Part shown: piece after piece, positions 26,265 to 35,737 of the stretch
Layout: each line of letters starts with the position of its first letter
Position numbering within the stretch: the stretch's first letter is position 1
Origin: Nitrospira sp. MA-1
Lineage (GTDB): Bacteria; Nitrospirota; Nitrospiria; Nitrospirales; UBA8639
Assembly (NCBI GenBank): GCA_032139905.1
Contig: JAQJDB010000006.1
Location: 1,200,915-1,264,914 of the forward strand
Length of the DNA: 64,000 nucleotides
Direction: 5' to 3'
Translations under genes and position numbers: made by a program
Notes under the pieces: model-generated
Seen by the model: the letters and a program-made list of their open reading frames with translations, nothing else
What the model was told of the DNA's origin: nothing
Database searches by the model: none

Positions 26265-27158
26265 ATGAGTGCCGACGGAATTGACAATAGGTTGAAAGCC
26301 TGCGGGTCGAGCTCGGCGATTGGTGTGCTTGAGTTGCCTGATGCCGCCACACCATCAAAGGCTGTCATAAAAAACGTCAATTTAGAGCAGGCCCTGGCTG
26401 ATATTGAAGAACAAGCCGGAGGATTAGTAAAGACGACAAAGCAGGTGATGGCCTCGTTTAAAAAAATTAAAGATGCCGCAAAAGTGGGGGATTTGATCAA
26501 TCTTCGAAAATTATTAGAGGAAGGGAAAGAGGTGACGCTGAGTTTGGGTTGTGACTTTGTGAAAACCCAGGAACGTCTGAACTTTGATGAAGCCGGGTAC
26601 CTGGAGGGCAAAGCGTTTCGCCAGGAACTTCTCACGACTGCACAGCAAATGGGTGTCAATCTCTATGAACACGATGGGTATTTGTTTTCCTATCCAGTCT
26701 TATTGCGCATACTTCATAAAGAACGGGCGGTCGCCATTGACCGAATGCGGGAAAATCGGCTTCGTCCTTCGGTCTTAGTCAAACGATTAAAGGAAGTTCA
26801 AAATAAACCCCTTCGATTTAAACCACAAACGTTTCTCGAGATGGTTTTTACGGCCTATTCCATCGTGGTGGCGGGCCGAGGGAAGCATCTCATTGGTAAA
26901 GGAACGGTGATTCCACTTTTGGAACTCTATCAACTTCTTACGCTCCTTCCTTGGCAGGCCAGTGAATACACGAGACAAGAATTTGGGCGGGACGTCTATT
27001 TACTGGATAAAAGTGGAACCATTACCACCAAAAACAATCATCGGGCAAACTTTCATGCGAGTACCGGGGTGCGGGATGCCACCAAGACGTTAACCGTGAT
27101 TGCGCAAGGGGGACGGGAGAAAACTTATTATGGAATTTCCTTTGTCCAGGCGGGATAA
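26265..27158 (+). CDS. Unknown soluble protein, first gene of the BrxD-like ATPase module
   Basis: A 297-residue protein without a recognised family, signal or membrane helix. Residues 35-95 look like a coiled coil (EQALADIEEQAGGLVKTT and later LINLRKLLEEGKEV). The middle (about 120-215) contains a compact alpha/beta region, LYEHDGYLFSYPVLLRI followed by LRPSVLVKRLKEVQNK and FLEMVFTAYSIVVAGRGK, which could be a DNA-binding or adaptor domain, a guess. An AGAGGA lies about 12 bases upstream of the ATG. It ends 80 bases before the first ATPase gene on the same strand, so a common transcript is likely. Adaptor or sensor for the ATPases is inference from position. Confidence 0.6.
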   Translation: MSADGIDNRLKACGSSSAIGVLELPDAATPSKAVIKNVNLEQALADIEEQAGGLVKTTKQVMASFKKIKDAAKVGDLINLRKLLEEGKEVTLSLGCDFVKTQERLNFDEAGYLEGKAFRQELLTTAQQMGVNLYEHDGYLFSYPVLLRILHKERAVAIDRMRENRLRPSVLVKRLKEVQNKPLRFKPQTFLEMVFTAYSIVVAGRGKHLIGKGTVIPLLELYQLLTLLPWQASEYTRQEFGRDVYLLDKSGTITTKNNHRANFHASTGVRDATKTLTVIAQGGREKTYYGISFVQAG

Positions 27159-27238
27159 GCGGGTCGGGATGGTATTTAAGTTTCCCTAGGGTGAGCCGAG
27201 AAGACGAACTAGATTAACAGGATATTGAGGAAAAATTT

Positions 27239-29515
27239 ATGTCTCCACAGGAATGGTTGAACGTTCTGAAATCCGCCTATCTCCAAGGGTTTATTCGTCG
27301 GGGAGGATCGGCCGTCAAATTTGCGGTGGTGGAGGAGGCTCAGAACACCAAGTCTGTGAGCATGGAGGTGGGGGACCTGTCACGAGAGCAGGGCTTTGTC
27401 ACGATTCACGCAGATTCTTGTTGTACGAAAGTTCAACTCATTGATCTTCTGTTTAAGGAAATGGCCAGACAAATCGATTGGGATGCCTTGGCATTTGAAT
27501 ATGTCCAAAAGCTGTTTCGAGAACATCAATGGAAGATTCCTGAACGGAGGGAGGAATGTTGCTGGTCTTCTGTTGCCACTCTCAATAGTTGCGATGAATC
27601 CATGATGAAGCGAGAAATGAATGCCTGGTTGGAAGGGGCCTTGTTTCAGGATTTTCACATGAGTCGGGAATTTCGATTGGCCATGATTCAGTTGTGCTTA
27701 GCCCAGCTGGAATTACCTGACAGTCCGTCTAAAGAGCCGGCAGCGATCAGGGCCTGGCTTCGAGGCGAACTGAAGCAAATGGCTACTCTCAAAAAGTTAT
27801 TAATATTTGAAAAGGTCACCCGCAGTAATGCGCGTGACCTCATTGCGTCCTTGTCCCATTGGACCCGCCTGGCGGGAAAACCCGGTATGGTTCTGACCAT
27901 CGATATTTCAGCCTTTACAGGCGGGAAGGATGTCGGGGCCAACTCTTTGAATTATTCGCCCTCTGCGGTCATGGATGCCTATGAAATGCTGAGACAATTC
28001 ATTGATGGCAGTGATGAAATCGAAGGGTTGTTGGTCGTGGTTGTCACCTCACAAGCCTTTCTCTCGGATCAACGGGTGGGGCTGAATCGGTATGAAGCCT
28101 TAAAGCTTCGAATCTGGGATGATGTCCGGGATAAAACCCGTCAAAATCCTTTTGCGCCCATGGTCAGACTGACCGACCAGACCGAAAAATTTACCCAGGG
28201 CAGTCTCCTGGCAAGAGTGGGAAGCCGAAAAGAAGATGTACAGCATCAACGGGTCATTGAATCCTTGCGGGCGGGTGTACCGAGTCCGGGCGTCGTCAAG
28301 GCGTTAGGCTGTCCACAACCGATGGTCAAATCCAAATTTCAACAGATGTTACAGGATGCCCAGGCCAGCATACATAAGGGTTGGACTACAAAAGGGATGT
28401 TGATTGAAGGAGGATTTGGAACGGGAAAATCCCACCTACTGGAATCCTTAAGCCACATGGCCTTGGATTCCAGATTTGTATGTAGCAAGGTCGTGATCAG
28501 TAAGGAAACACCTCTGTATAGTCCCGCATTGATGTTTCGATCTGCCATTGAGTCTGCTGAAATCCCCGAAAAGCGAGGAGATGTCTTGGCGGAGGTGGCA
28601 GCAGATTTGAATTTCAAGAGTCCTCAGTATGCAAATTTTTACGAATGGGTGCATCGTCAAGGCGGGGAAATTGATGGGCGCTTTGCTGCCACGGTATTTT
28701 TGTACGAACGCATGGTCAATGACCCGGAACTCAGTCATCGGATCATTCGGTTTTGGGCAGGGGACCCCTTGACCGATGCTGAAATCAAGCGATATCTCAA
28801 ATCCTGCGATGCCAATGTCTCTTATCGATTTGAACGGGTCTCGCCAATGGAGATGGCGTTGCAACGGTTTAAATTTGTTTCACGACTCATGATTGCGGCT
28901 GGATATTCTGGTTGGATTTTACTGATCGACGAAGCGGAAATTATTGGACGGTACTCCTTTAAGCAGCGAGCCCAATCCTATGCGGAATTAGCCAGGTGGC
29001 TGGGTAGACTGGAAGCTTCCAGCTTTGCGGATCTTGGCTATAAATCCGGATTGGCGGCGGTGATGGCGCTAACCGATGATTTTCAAAGTGCGATTCTGGA
29101 TGAAAAAGGTGATCGGGAAAAAGTGCCAGAAAAACTGCGTGAAACAGGATCAGAAACCGATTTAGTGCTGTCCCGCCAAGCGGAACAGGGCATGCGACTC
29201 ATCGAATGCGAGCGCATACCCTTGGTTGGTCCCTATGATCAGCTGGTGGAGGAAATCTACCATAAAATTCGTTCCATTCATGGTGCGGCGTATGGGTGGG
29301 AACCACCTCAGGTCCCCACGATTGAGCGGTTATCCAGCACCCGGATGCGTGAATATGTCAAAGGTTGGATTACCGAATGGGATTTAACGCGTCTTGATCC
29401 AACACAAAAAGTCGAAATTGAACTAACGGAAATTCGACAAGATTATTCAGAAGATCGTGAATTAGAAGGTGATCAGGAAGGTATGCTTCACCCGGCACTC
29501 TCCGAGTCCATTTAA
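27239..29515 (+). CDS. BrxD-like (DUF2791) P-loop ATPase, paralogue 1
   Basis: A 758-residue soluble protein. The C-terminal half is an AAA-like ATPase resembling BREX BrxD/DUF2791. It has the domain-entry motif VIESLRAGVPSPGVVKALG, Walker A GGFGTGKSHLLE (391-402, Lys397), a conserved ISKETPLYSP, Walker B WILLIDEAEIIGRYSF (Asp564-Glu565), and the C-terminal LSSTRMREYVKGWITEWD. The N-terminal half (1-340) lacks a P-loop but follows the same outline: GGSAVKFAV, then a helix, then GFVTIHAD, and later GMVLTIDISAF. It may be a degenerate copy of the ATPase domain. TGAGGA lies eight bases before the ATG. There are no PglX, PglZ, BrxC, BrxL or helicase genes nearby, so this is not BREX. Confidence 0.8.
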   Translation: MSPQEWLNVLKSAYLQGFIRRGGSAVKFAVVEEAQNTKSVSMEVGDLSREQGFVTIHADSCCTKVQLIDLLFKEMARQIDWDALAFEYVQKLFREHQWKIPERREECCWSSVATLNSCDESMMKREMNAWLEGALFQDFHMSREFRLAMIQLCLAQLELPDSPSKEPAAIRAWLRGELKQMATLKKLLIFEKVTRSNARDLIASLSHWTRLAGKPGMVLTIDISAFTGGKDVGANSLNYSPSAVMDAYEMLRQFIDGSDEIEGLLVVVVTSQAFLSDQRVGLNRYEALKLRIWDDVRDKTRQNPFAPMVRLTDQTEKFTQGSLLARVGSRKEDVQHQRVIESLRAGVPSPGVVKALGCPQPMVKSKFQQMLQDAQASIHKGWTTKGMLIEGGFGTGKSHLLESLSHMALDSRFVCSKVVISKETPLYSPALMFRSAIESAEIPEKRGDVLAEVAADLNFKSPQYANFYEWVHRQGGEIDGRFAATVFLYERMVNDPELSHRIIRFWAGDPLTDAEIKRYLKSCDANVSYRFERVSPMEMALQRFKFVSRLMIAAGYSGWILLIDEAEIIGRYSFKQRAQSYAELARWLGRLEASSFADLGYKSGLAAVMALTDDFQSAILDEKGDREKVPEKLRETGSETDLVLSRQAEQGMRLIECERIPLVGPYDQLVEEIYHKIRSIHGAAYGWEPPQVPTIERLSSTRMREYVKGWITEWDLTRLDPTQKVEIELTEIRQDYSEDRELEGDQEGMLHPALSESI

Positions 29516-29523
29516 TCTGGGGT

Positions 29524-29619
29524 TTGACCAAAATCGCCGTCATCAGGATTTTTGAATATGACGAGCAAGGTGTTCAAATCGAAATTTTTGAGGACGGAGA
29601 ACACGTTTCTTCATCATAG
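29524..29619 (+). CDS. Possible 31-residue small ORF between the two ATPases
   Basis: A TTG-initiated frame in the 181-base gap reads MTKIAVIRIFEYDEQGVQIE and ends HVSSS. It has alternating hydrophobic and acidic residues like real beta-strands, unlike random frames. The ribosome binding site is poor (TGGGG almost touching TTG), and the frame is open upstream into the ATPase gene. It could be a remnant of a lost gene or chance. Confidence 0.2.
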   Translation: MTKIAVIRIFEYDEQGVQIEIFEDGEHVSSS

Positions 29620-29696
29620 ATCTTGGTCTTCTCCTCAGCCTGTAAAAACCAACCCGCGTTCGCATGTGACTTTCTAACCTGTGAAGGAAACGACCA

Positions 29697-32021
29697 ATGG
29701 AGTTACGGCCTCAAGAATGGTTTCATACACTTCGGCAAGAATACCTTCAACGATTTATTGGGCAAGGAGGCTCATCGGTCAAGTTTGTGGTGACAGACTC
29801 TGATCGGGATAGAGTAGACATCCAAAATCAATTGGCGGTCTTGGCTCAGCAGGAAGGGTATGCGTGCATTTCGGTTGATGCCAAAGACACCAAAATTCAT
29901 ATGATGGATAAGTTCTTTCATCAAATTGCTCGGCGAATTCCATGGGATGACCTGGCTTCACAATTCGTTCGGCGACTTCTTCAAGAAAATGGGTACCAAA
30001 TCCCGGAGAACAAAGAAGAGTTTTGCATGGCTGGAGTCGCCCGGATGAATGAAAGGGCGGAACCCTTATTGCGACGAGATTTAAATAGTTGGTTAGAGCG
30101 GGCCATCTATCGAGATACGCAGATGTGCCAGGAATTTCGTATGGCCATGATCCGATTGTGTTTGGGCCAAATGGACTCTGGCTCGGAAGTCCCCTTTATG
30201 ACCGAACCGGTTAAGTCCTGGCTGGGCGGGGAGATTCGTCAGATTTCAGCTCTCAAAGAAGCCCTTATTTTTCAGAAAATTAATCGGACGAATGCTCGAT
30301 ATATGTTTGTTTCGTTATGCCGTTGGTTACGATTAGTAGGAAGAACAGGGTTAGTCGTGTCCCTGGACTTGAGTCGATGTTTGCTCAGTAAGAAACCGGA
30401 CTCTCCTGAAGGCTTATATTATGGCGTTTCAGCCACGTTAGATGCCTACGAAATGCTTCGCCAGTTTATTGATGGGACGGATGAATTGGAAAGTTTTCTG
30501 CTGGTGGTCCACGTACCGCAAGAATTTCTGACAGATGAGCGTCGGGGGCTCAATCGGTATGAGGCGCTGAAGTTGCGTATTTGGGACGAAGTCCGTGATC
30601 GTCAATACCAAAACCCATTAGGGGCTTTGATTCGTGTGGGATCTCAACAGCCCGGGGACGCCCACGATACCGGAAAGAGGGAATACACTGATCGGCCTGC
30701 CATGGCCAATGGTGATGTTGGACATCAACGCGCCATGGAAGCCTTGCGATCCGGGGTGCCGAATCGTGATGTGGTGCAGGTACTTGGAAGCCACCAACCG
30801 GACCTGGAGGGAAAATTCAGACGGCTGATTCAACAGATGGAGGCAAACGTTCCTCATGAAATGCCTACAAAGGGTATCGTGATTGAAGGAGGGTTTGGGA
30901 GTGGAAAGTCCCATCTTCTTCATGCGTTGCAACAGGTGGCGCTGGAGCAGAACTTTGTCTGTAGTCCCATTGTAATCAGTAAGGAAACTCCATTGTACAA
31001 TGGAGTGCCCTTCTTTCGTGCAGCCATGAACAATGCCGTTGTTCCCGGTAAACATGGCGATGCTCTAACCGAAATAGCCGGTGAACTGAATTTCCAAAGC
31101 CCGCAGTATGCCGATTTATTTGATTGGGTGCATCGGAAGGACCGGGTCTGCGATTCCCGATTTGCTGCCAGCCTGTATCTCTATGAGCGAATGATCAATG
31201 ATCCAGAGCTGAGTCATCGTATGATCCGGTATTGGTCAGGAGATCCTATAAGTAATAGCCAACTCAATAAATACCTTCAGGGGTGTCCGCCGGAAAACCC
31301 GTATGTGTTTAATAAAATGTCCAGTCAGGATTTGGCCTTGGACCGGTTTCAATTTGTTTCGCGCTTGATGGTCGCTGCCGGCTATAAAGGGTGGATCCTG
31401 TTAATTGATGAAGCGGAGATCATTGGTCGGTATTCCTTTAAGCAACGGACTAAGTCTTATATGGAGGTGGCGCGGTGGATGGGGGTGCTAGCCGATCATT
31501 CCTGTCCGGCTATTGGGGCCATTGTGGCTTTGACCGATGATTTTCAAAGTGTGGTCTTGGAAGAAAAACAGGATTCTCAGAAAATTGAGCAGATGTGTCA
31601 GGAGGAATCGACGGATGAAGCTCATATGCAAGCCTTGCAGGCGGTCCAGGGTATCCGGCTTATTGAACAGGAGGGCGAACCATTAGTTCGTCCCTATGAA
31701 TCAATGGTAGATGCGTTATATGAGCGGCTTCGGACGCTTCATGGGTCCGCCTATAGCTGGACACCGCCACCCGTTTCCGCTGTAGAAAAATTATCCAGTA
31801 CCCGGATGCGCGAGTATGTGCGAGGGTGGATTACCGAATGGGACTTGCGACGATTGTACCCTGATGCCCAGTTGGACATTGAAATTCTTGATGTGCGGCA
31901 AACGTATGACGAGGATCAGGAACTGGAGCCCAGTATGGGTGATGACACTGACCCTAGAAAGATATCAGAGTCTGAAGAATGCTTGATGGCAGTCGCCTTA
32001 CAAAATCAAGCTCCCGTGTGA
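29697..32021 (+). CDS. BrxD-like (DUF2791) P-loop ATPase, paralogue 2
   Basis: A 774-residue paralogue of the preceding gene, alignable along its whole length. It has the entry motif ALRSGVPNRDVVQVLGS, Walker A GGFGSGKSHLLH (398-409, Lys404), ISKETPLYNG, Walker B WILLIDEAEIIGRYSF (Asp571-Glu572) and C-terminal LSSTRMREYVRGWITEWDLR. The N-terminal half again lacks a P-loop (GGSSVKFVV) but has GYACISVDA and GLVVSLDLSRC in the matching positions. A few short insertions (around 330-345) and a longer acidic tail distinguish it. AAGGAA precedes the ATG by eight bases. Keeping two intact, diverged copies side by side suggests a hetero-oligomeric machine (inference). Confidence 0.8.
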   Translation: MELRPQEWFHTLRQEYLQRFIGQGGSSVKFVVTDSDRDRVDIQNQLAVLAQQEGYACISVDAKDTKIHMMDKFFHQIARRIPWDDLASQFVRRLLQENGYQIPENKEEFCMAGVARMNERAEPLLRRDLNSWLERAIYRDTQMCQEFRMAMIRLCLGQMDSGSEVPFMTEPVKSWLGGEIRQISALKEALIFQKINRTNARYMFVSLCRWLRLVGRTGLVVSLDLSRCLLSKKPDSPEGLYYGVSATLDAYEMLRQFIDGTDELESFLLVVHVPQEFLTDERRGLNRYEALKLRIWDEVRDRQYQNPLGALIRVGSQQPGDAHDTGKREYTDRPAMANGDVGHQRAMEALRSGVPNRDVVQVLGSHQPDLEGKFRRLIQQMEANVPHEMPTKGIVIEGGFGSGKSHLLHALQQVALEQNFVCSPIVISKETPLYNGVPFFRAAMNNAVVPGKHGDALTEIAGELNFQSPQYADLFDWVHRKDRVCDSRFAASLYLYERMINDPELSHRMIRYWSGDPISNSQLNKYLQGCPPENPYVFNKMSSQDLALDRFQFVSRLMVAAGYKGWILLIDEAEIIGRYSFKQRTKSYMEVARWMGVLADHSCPAIGAIVALTDDFQSVVLEEKQDSQKIEQMCQEESTDEAHMQALQAVQGIRLIEQEGEPLVRPYESMVDALYERLRTLHGSAYSWTPPPVSAVEKLSSTRMREYVRGWITEWDLRRLYPDAQLDIEILDVRQTYDEDQELEPSMGDDTDPRKISESEECLMAVALQNQAPV

Positions 32022-32675
32022 GTAAGGGGGCCAGCCGGGAAGGGTCGACCGAAATGCGTAGCGGCCATCCTATCGTCGGGGAATGAGTGGCTTAATTTAG
32101 TAGCGTGAGGGTCGGATTGTCTTCCAATCGGCTGGCTTCTGCTTCGGTGGCATTCTTTGCGATGGATGTTAGCTCCCAGTGCAATACCTCGTGAGCAATT
32201 TTACCCAATTGGGATTCCCTTCTTCCCCTCCATCCCTTCCAGACGTAATCAGGTCTGATTAGTTGACGTGCCAGTCAAGACTGGCGGTGCAAATTCCAAA
32301 TTTTCACCGGGAACAATAGGATGGCAGTCCCAGGTTATTGGTGGAGAACGGTCATGATACAGGAGCCCAGATGAGACCCATCGGTGGCTTCTGATGTGCT
32401 TCCCCTCCTTTCCGCTCTCACATTGAAGGTACGGAATCATATCAATGATCGGATGTTAATGATTTGAACAGTTTGATCTACATATGGCGGCCGATTCAGG
32501 CGCAATCCCTTGGAAGAAATCGCAAGCCAACATTATCGGGGCCATGGAGTTGAGGGAAGGCTCAAAATTGGAGCGAGGCTCAATTTAGTTGGTAATGATC
32601 CGATAGCGTAAGGCAGAGGACCGCCCTCGAAGAGGGAGGGGTTTGAAAAGCCTGAATTGAGAATAGGAAAGACCT
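32022..32675. other. Long intergenic region after the ATPase module
   Basis: A 654-base gap with no protein-like frame. It contains a 16-base hairpin GCCAGTCAAGACTGGC (32270-32285), and the region just before the kinase gene should carry its promoter. No terminator with a T run, RNA gene or riboswitch was recognised. Decayed coding sequence is possible but no family could be read. Confidence 0.5.
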
Positions 32676-34418
32676 TTGTCTGTATCTGAGTTGACGCCTC
32701 GTAAAGAATTGCCATTGTCGGTTTTGAGACTGTGGCGCATCTGTGTGAACAGGATCATGGGAGCCATGGAGCTCTTACACCAGCATACGATTTTGCTGTT
32801 ATCCGTGCTCTTTGGACTTTGCCTTATCGTGATTTATTTGCATATTTCCCAATTGAAATCTCAAATGGTGACGGTTATGGCCTTTCGGGGATCCGAGATC
32901 TATACCAGAGCGTTGAATGAGATGCGGATATGGTACACCGTCGAGGTTGTTCAACGTCTTCATGCTCAGGGAATCGAAGCCTCGGAAGGGTATCGAGACC
33001 ATCAGGGCGAAATCCCTCTCCCTGCGACTCTAAGCCGGGATCTGGGTCGTCGATTGGTGGCCGGGCGACCAGGCGAACAATTGAAGTTAATGAGCCCCTA
33101 TCCGTTTCAAAATAGAGTGAAATCAGGGGGACTTATGGATAGCTTCCAGGGAGAGGCCTGGGAATTTTTCACGCAACATCCTGATTCTGATGAGCCATTC
33201 TATCGGTTTGAACAAGTCGATGGGCGTGAGTCCCTCCGTTTTGCGAAAGCCGATCGAATGCAGAAGGAATGTGTGGAGTGTCATAACAGACATCCGGATA
33301 GTCCGAAGCGTGATTGGCAGATCGGGCAAGTGGGCGGCTTGTTGGAGGTTGTCTATCCCATTAATTCGGTAGAGACAATCATGGGCATGAGTTGGCTCGG
33401 AACTTATGGATTGATGGGGATGTTGGTCGTTATTTGGATGGGAGGATTCTGGTTAGTCGTCTTAAAGCTCGGACGGGTAGCAAGCGAATTGGAAGAGGAG
33501 GTTCGAGACCGAACCGGCGCGCTGCAAAGTGTCAACAAACATTTGGAATTAGAGATTCATGATCGCCAATTGGCCGAAGATACCCTTCGGCAGGCGAAAG
33601 ATAATCTGGAAAAGCGAGTCCAGGAGCGAACGGGAAAGTTGGCTGCCTCAAATGCGGAACTCATTCGGGAGGTGGCAGAGCGGAAGCGGGCCGAGGAGGA
33701 CATACGCAAACTCAATTCCCAGTTGGTTCAGCGTTCGGCGCAACTTGAGGCGAGTAATAAAGAACTTGAGGCATTTAGTTATTCGGTCTCGCATGACTTG
33801 CGGGCCCCCTTGCGGGGCATTGATGGGTTTAGCCAGGCGGTACTGGAAGACTATGATGAAAAGCTTGATGAGTCAGGGCGAAGTTATTTGCGTCGGGTGC
33901 GGACTGCCAGTCAACGAATGTCTCAGCTAATAGATGCCATGCTCAATCTTGCCAGATTGACTCGGGCTGAAATTCATACACAGACCTTTGATATGAGCGC
34001 CGTAGTTCGGGGGATTCTTGACGACTTGCAGAAGGTGGAGCCGGACCGGCAGGTAGAATGTATTGTGGCCAATGATGTATTCGCCACCGCTGATCCGCAA
34101 TTACTCCGGGCGGTTCTAGAAAATTTGTTAGGTAACGCGTGGAAGTTTACCCAGCAACAAGCTCACCCTCGTATCGAATTCGGTTATGGGCAATACAAAG
34201 GGCAGGCCGCCTACTTCGTCACCGACAATGGGGCGGGTTTTGATATGACCTATGTGCATAAACTCTTCGGGGCGTTTCAACGGCTTCATGCCTATACTGA
34301 ATATCCGGGAGTGGGTGTGGGACTGGCGACGGTGCATCGGATAATTCAACGGCATGGCGGTCAGATTTGGGCAGAGGGAGTCGTAGGCAAGGGCGCAACC
34401 TTTCATTTTACGTTGTAA
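32676..34418 (+). CDS. Membrane sensor histidine kinase with haem-c-type (DUF3365) sensor
   Basis: A 580-residue inner-membrane kinase. A membrane helix lies at about 35-57 ([19 protein letters not shown]) and a second at about 240-262. Between them is a periplasmic DUF3365/Tll0287-like domain with the covalent haem motif CVECH (Cys199, Cys202, His203), suggesting redox or gas sensing. A long coiled coil (270-365) leads to HisKA with [20 protein letters not shown] (phosphohistidine) and a HATPase with [18 protein letters not shown] and [12 protein letters not shown]. This kinase half is bacteriophytochrome-like. TTG at 32676 has AGGAAAG upstream; ATG 32757 is an alternative start. The response regulator follows at 34439. 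Confidence 0.88.
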   Translation: MSVSELTPRKELPLSVLRLWRICVNRIMGAMELLHQHTILLLSVLFGLCLIVIYLHISQLKSQMVTVMAFRGSEIYTRALNEMRIWYTVEVVQRLHAQGIEASEGYRDHQGEIPLPATLSRDLGRRLVAGRPGEQLKLMSPYPFQNRVKSGGLMDSFQGEAWEFFTQHPDSDEPFYRFEQVDGRESLRFAKADRMQKECVECHNRHPDSPKRDWQIGQVGGLLEVVYPINSVETIMGMSWLGTYGLMGMLVVIWMGGFWLVVLKLGRVASELEEEVRDRTGALQSVNKHLELEIHDRQLAEDTLRQAKDNLEKRVQERTGKLAASNAELIREVAERKRAEEDIRKLNSQLVQRSAQLEASNKELEAFSYSVSHDLRAPLRGIDGFSQAVLEDYDEKLDESGRSYLRRVRTASQRMSQLIDAMLNLARLTRAEIHTQTFDMSAVVRGILDDLQKVEPDRQVECIVANDVFATADPQLLRAVLENLLGNAWKFTQQQAHPRIEFGYGQYKGQAAYFVTDNGAGFDMTYVHKLFGAFQRLHAYTEYPGVGVGLATVHRIIQRHGGQIWAEGVVGKGATFHFTL

Positions 34419-34438
34419 GGGAAACGAAGGAGGAGACG

Positions 34439-34882
34439 ATGACGAACAAAGCAATTTTGTTAGTAGAAGATCATCCCGATGATGAAGAACTGACGATGCG
34501 GGCGCTCAAGAAAAACAATATAAAAAATGAAGTCGTGGTGGCCCGTGATGGTGTAGAGGCGTTGGAATATTTATTTGGAACCGGAGCTCATGCCGGTCGG
34601 GATTTAAGTAACATGCCTCAAATAATCCTGTTGGACCTCAAGCTTCCCAAGATTGACGGGCTGGAAGTGCTTCGACGGTTGCGAGCTGATGATCGGACAA
34701 AGTTTCTCCCGGTGGTTGTGCTCACGTCGTCCAAGGAAGAGCAGGACATTGTGAAAAGCTATCAACTTGGTGCCAATAGTTATGTTCGTAAGCCAGTGGA
34801 CTTTCAAGAGTTCTCTCAGGCGGTTCAAAACCTTGGGCTCTATTGGCTGATTTTAAATGAATCGGCACCGGAAAGGGTGTGA
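34439..34882 (+). CDS. Rcp1-like single-domain response regulator
   Basis: A 147-residue receiver protein. It has [20 protein letters not shown], phosphoacceptor aspartate in [30 protein letters not shown] and the lysine of SYVRKPVDF. The sequence matches the Rcp1-type regulators that partner bacteriophytochrome-like kinases. It has no DNA-binding domain, so it must act by protein contact. The ATG at 34439 has AAGGAGG at ideal spacing and lies 21 bases after the kinase stop, so the two form one operon. Confidence 0.92.
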   Translation: MTNKAILLVEDHPDDEELTMRALKKNNIKNEVVVARDGVEALEYLFGTGAHAGRDLSNMPQIILLDLKLPKIDGLEVLRRLRADDRTKFLPVVVLTSSKEEQDIVKSYQLGANSYVRKPVDFQEFSQAVQNLGLYWLILNESAPERV

Positions 34883-35262
34883 TACATGTGAGGTCCATAG
34901 GGTTACTAACCTGGTTGGGGGGCGTCTGGTTGCTTTGCGAGGATCCGAGGGATGGTGCAGTCATTCCTGGTCGCGTATATTGAACAACCTTTTCATGAGA
35001 TTTGGATTATTCCCGCTCCCATTCTGTCTGTCAAAGGTTCCAACAGGTGTCAACTTTTCAGTGACATCAAATAAGAAAGAAATGCCCGTTCACCGCGCAA
35101 TCTGCCTAGCTTCCTGAGTCCAGCCTTCCGGATCTTGAATCTCTTATCTTTTGTTTTCATAAGGTTTTCTCTTCTCTATCTTATGCAGTTTGGCCCCCGG
35201 CATATCCCTTGCTCCGGGTAATAGATACGAATCTTCCTACCAATCTTTCCAAGGAGGGGGCC
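34883..35262. other. Intergenic region, nothing specific seen
   Basis: A 380-base gap between the response regulator and the next gene. No terminator, RNA gene or coding frame with a ribosome binding site was recognised. Confidence 0.5.
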
Positions 35263-35655
35263 ATGAGACGAATGCTCACATGGGATATACCTGAATCCGT
35301 GATGACACAAGATCAAGCATGGAATCCAAAACGAAAATATATAGCCGAAAGCGTTGGGCTGGTGACCCACCGGGCGTCAAGAGGCAGTGGGATCGGTATA
35401 ACCTGTTGTGCCAAATGTGGCAGTGAGGTCAAAGTCTTTGTTTCTCCCAGACGCAATCCCCATTCCAGTAAATTAGGACGTGCGGTTTCGTTAAAGGATC
35501 ATGATCTGTGTCGGCGCTGTTGGCGGAAGTTGATGCATCAACAACGAAAAACGGGGGTGGTGACACTGCCCATTTCCTTCTTTGTGAAAGAGGAAAGTCT
35601 CCGACCTCGCTTGCTGGTGCCTACAATTGCTTCTGTGCCCAAACAAGCTTCCTAA
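35263..35655 (+). CDS. Hypothetical protein with two CxxC pairs (zinc-binding-like)
   Basis: A 130-residue soluble, basic protein of unknown family. CCAKCGSEVKVFVSPRRN and DLCRRCWRKLMHQQ form a two-CxxC knuckle that probably binds zinc. The ATG at 35263 is preceded by AAGGAGG at good spacing; the frame extends upstream to 35209 but without a ribosome binding site. It is convergent with the next gene. Confidence 0.65.
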   Translation: MRRMLTWDIPESVMTQDQAWNPKRKYIAESVGLVTHRASRGSGIGITCCAKCGSEVKVFVSPRRNPHSSKLGRAVSLKDHDLCRRCWRKLMHQQRKTGVVTLPISFFVKEESLRPRLLVPTIASVPKQAS

Positions 35656-35737
35656 TCCTCAACACGAAGAAGGCTGAGGGAGAGGGGAATCGCCTCATCC
35701 GCAATGATATGTGGCACTTGGACTCCTGGCAGGAAGT

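Noticed and set aside
26265..32021. A complete BREX system
   Set aside because: Only BrxD-like ATPases are present. No PglX methylase, PglZ phosphatase, BrxC, BrxB, BrxA or BrxL gene lies nearby.
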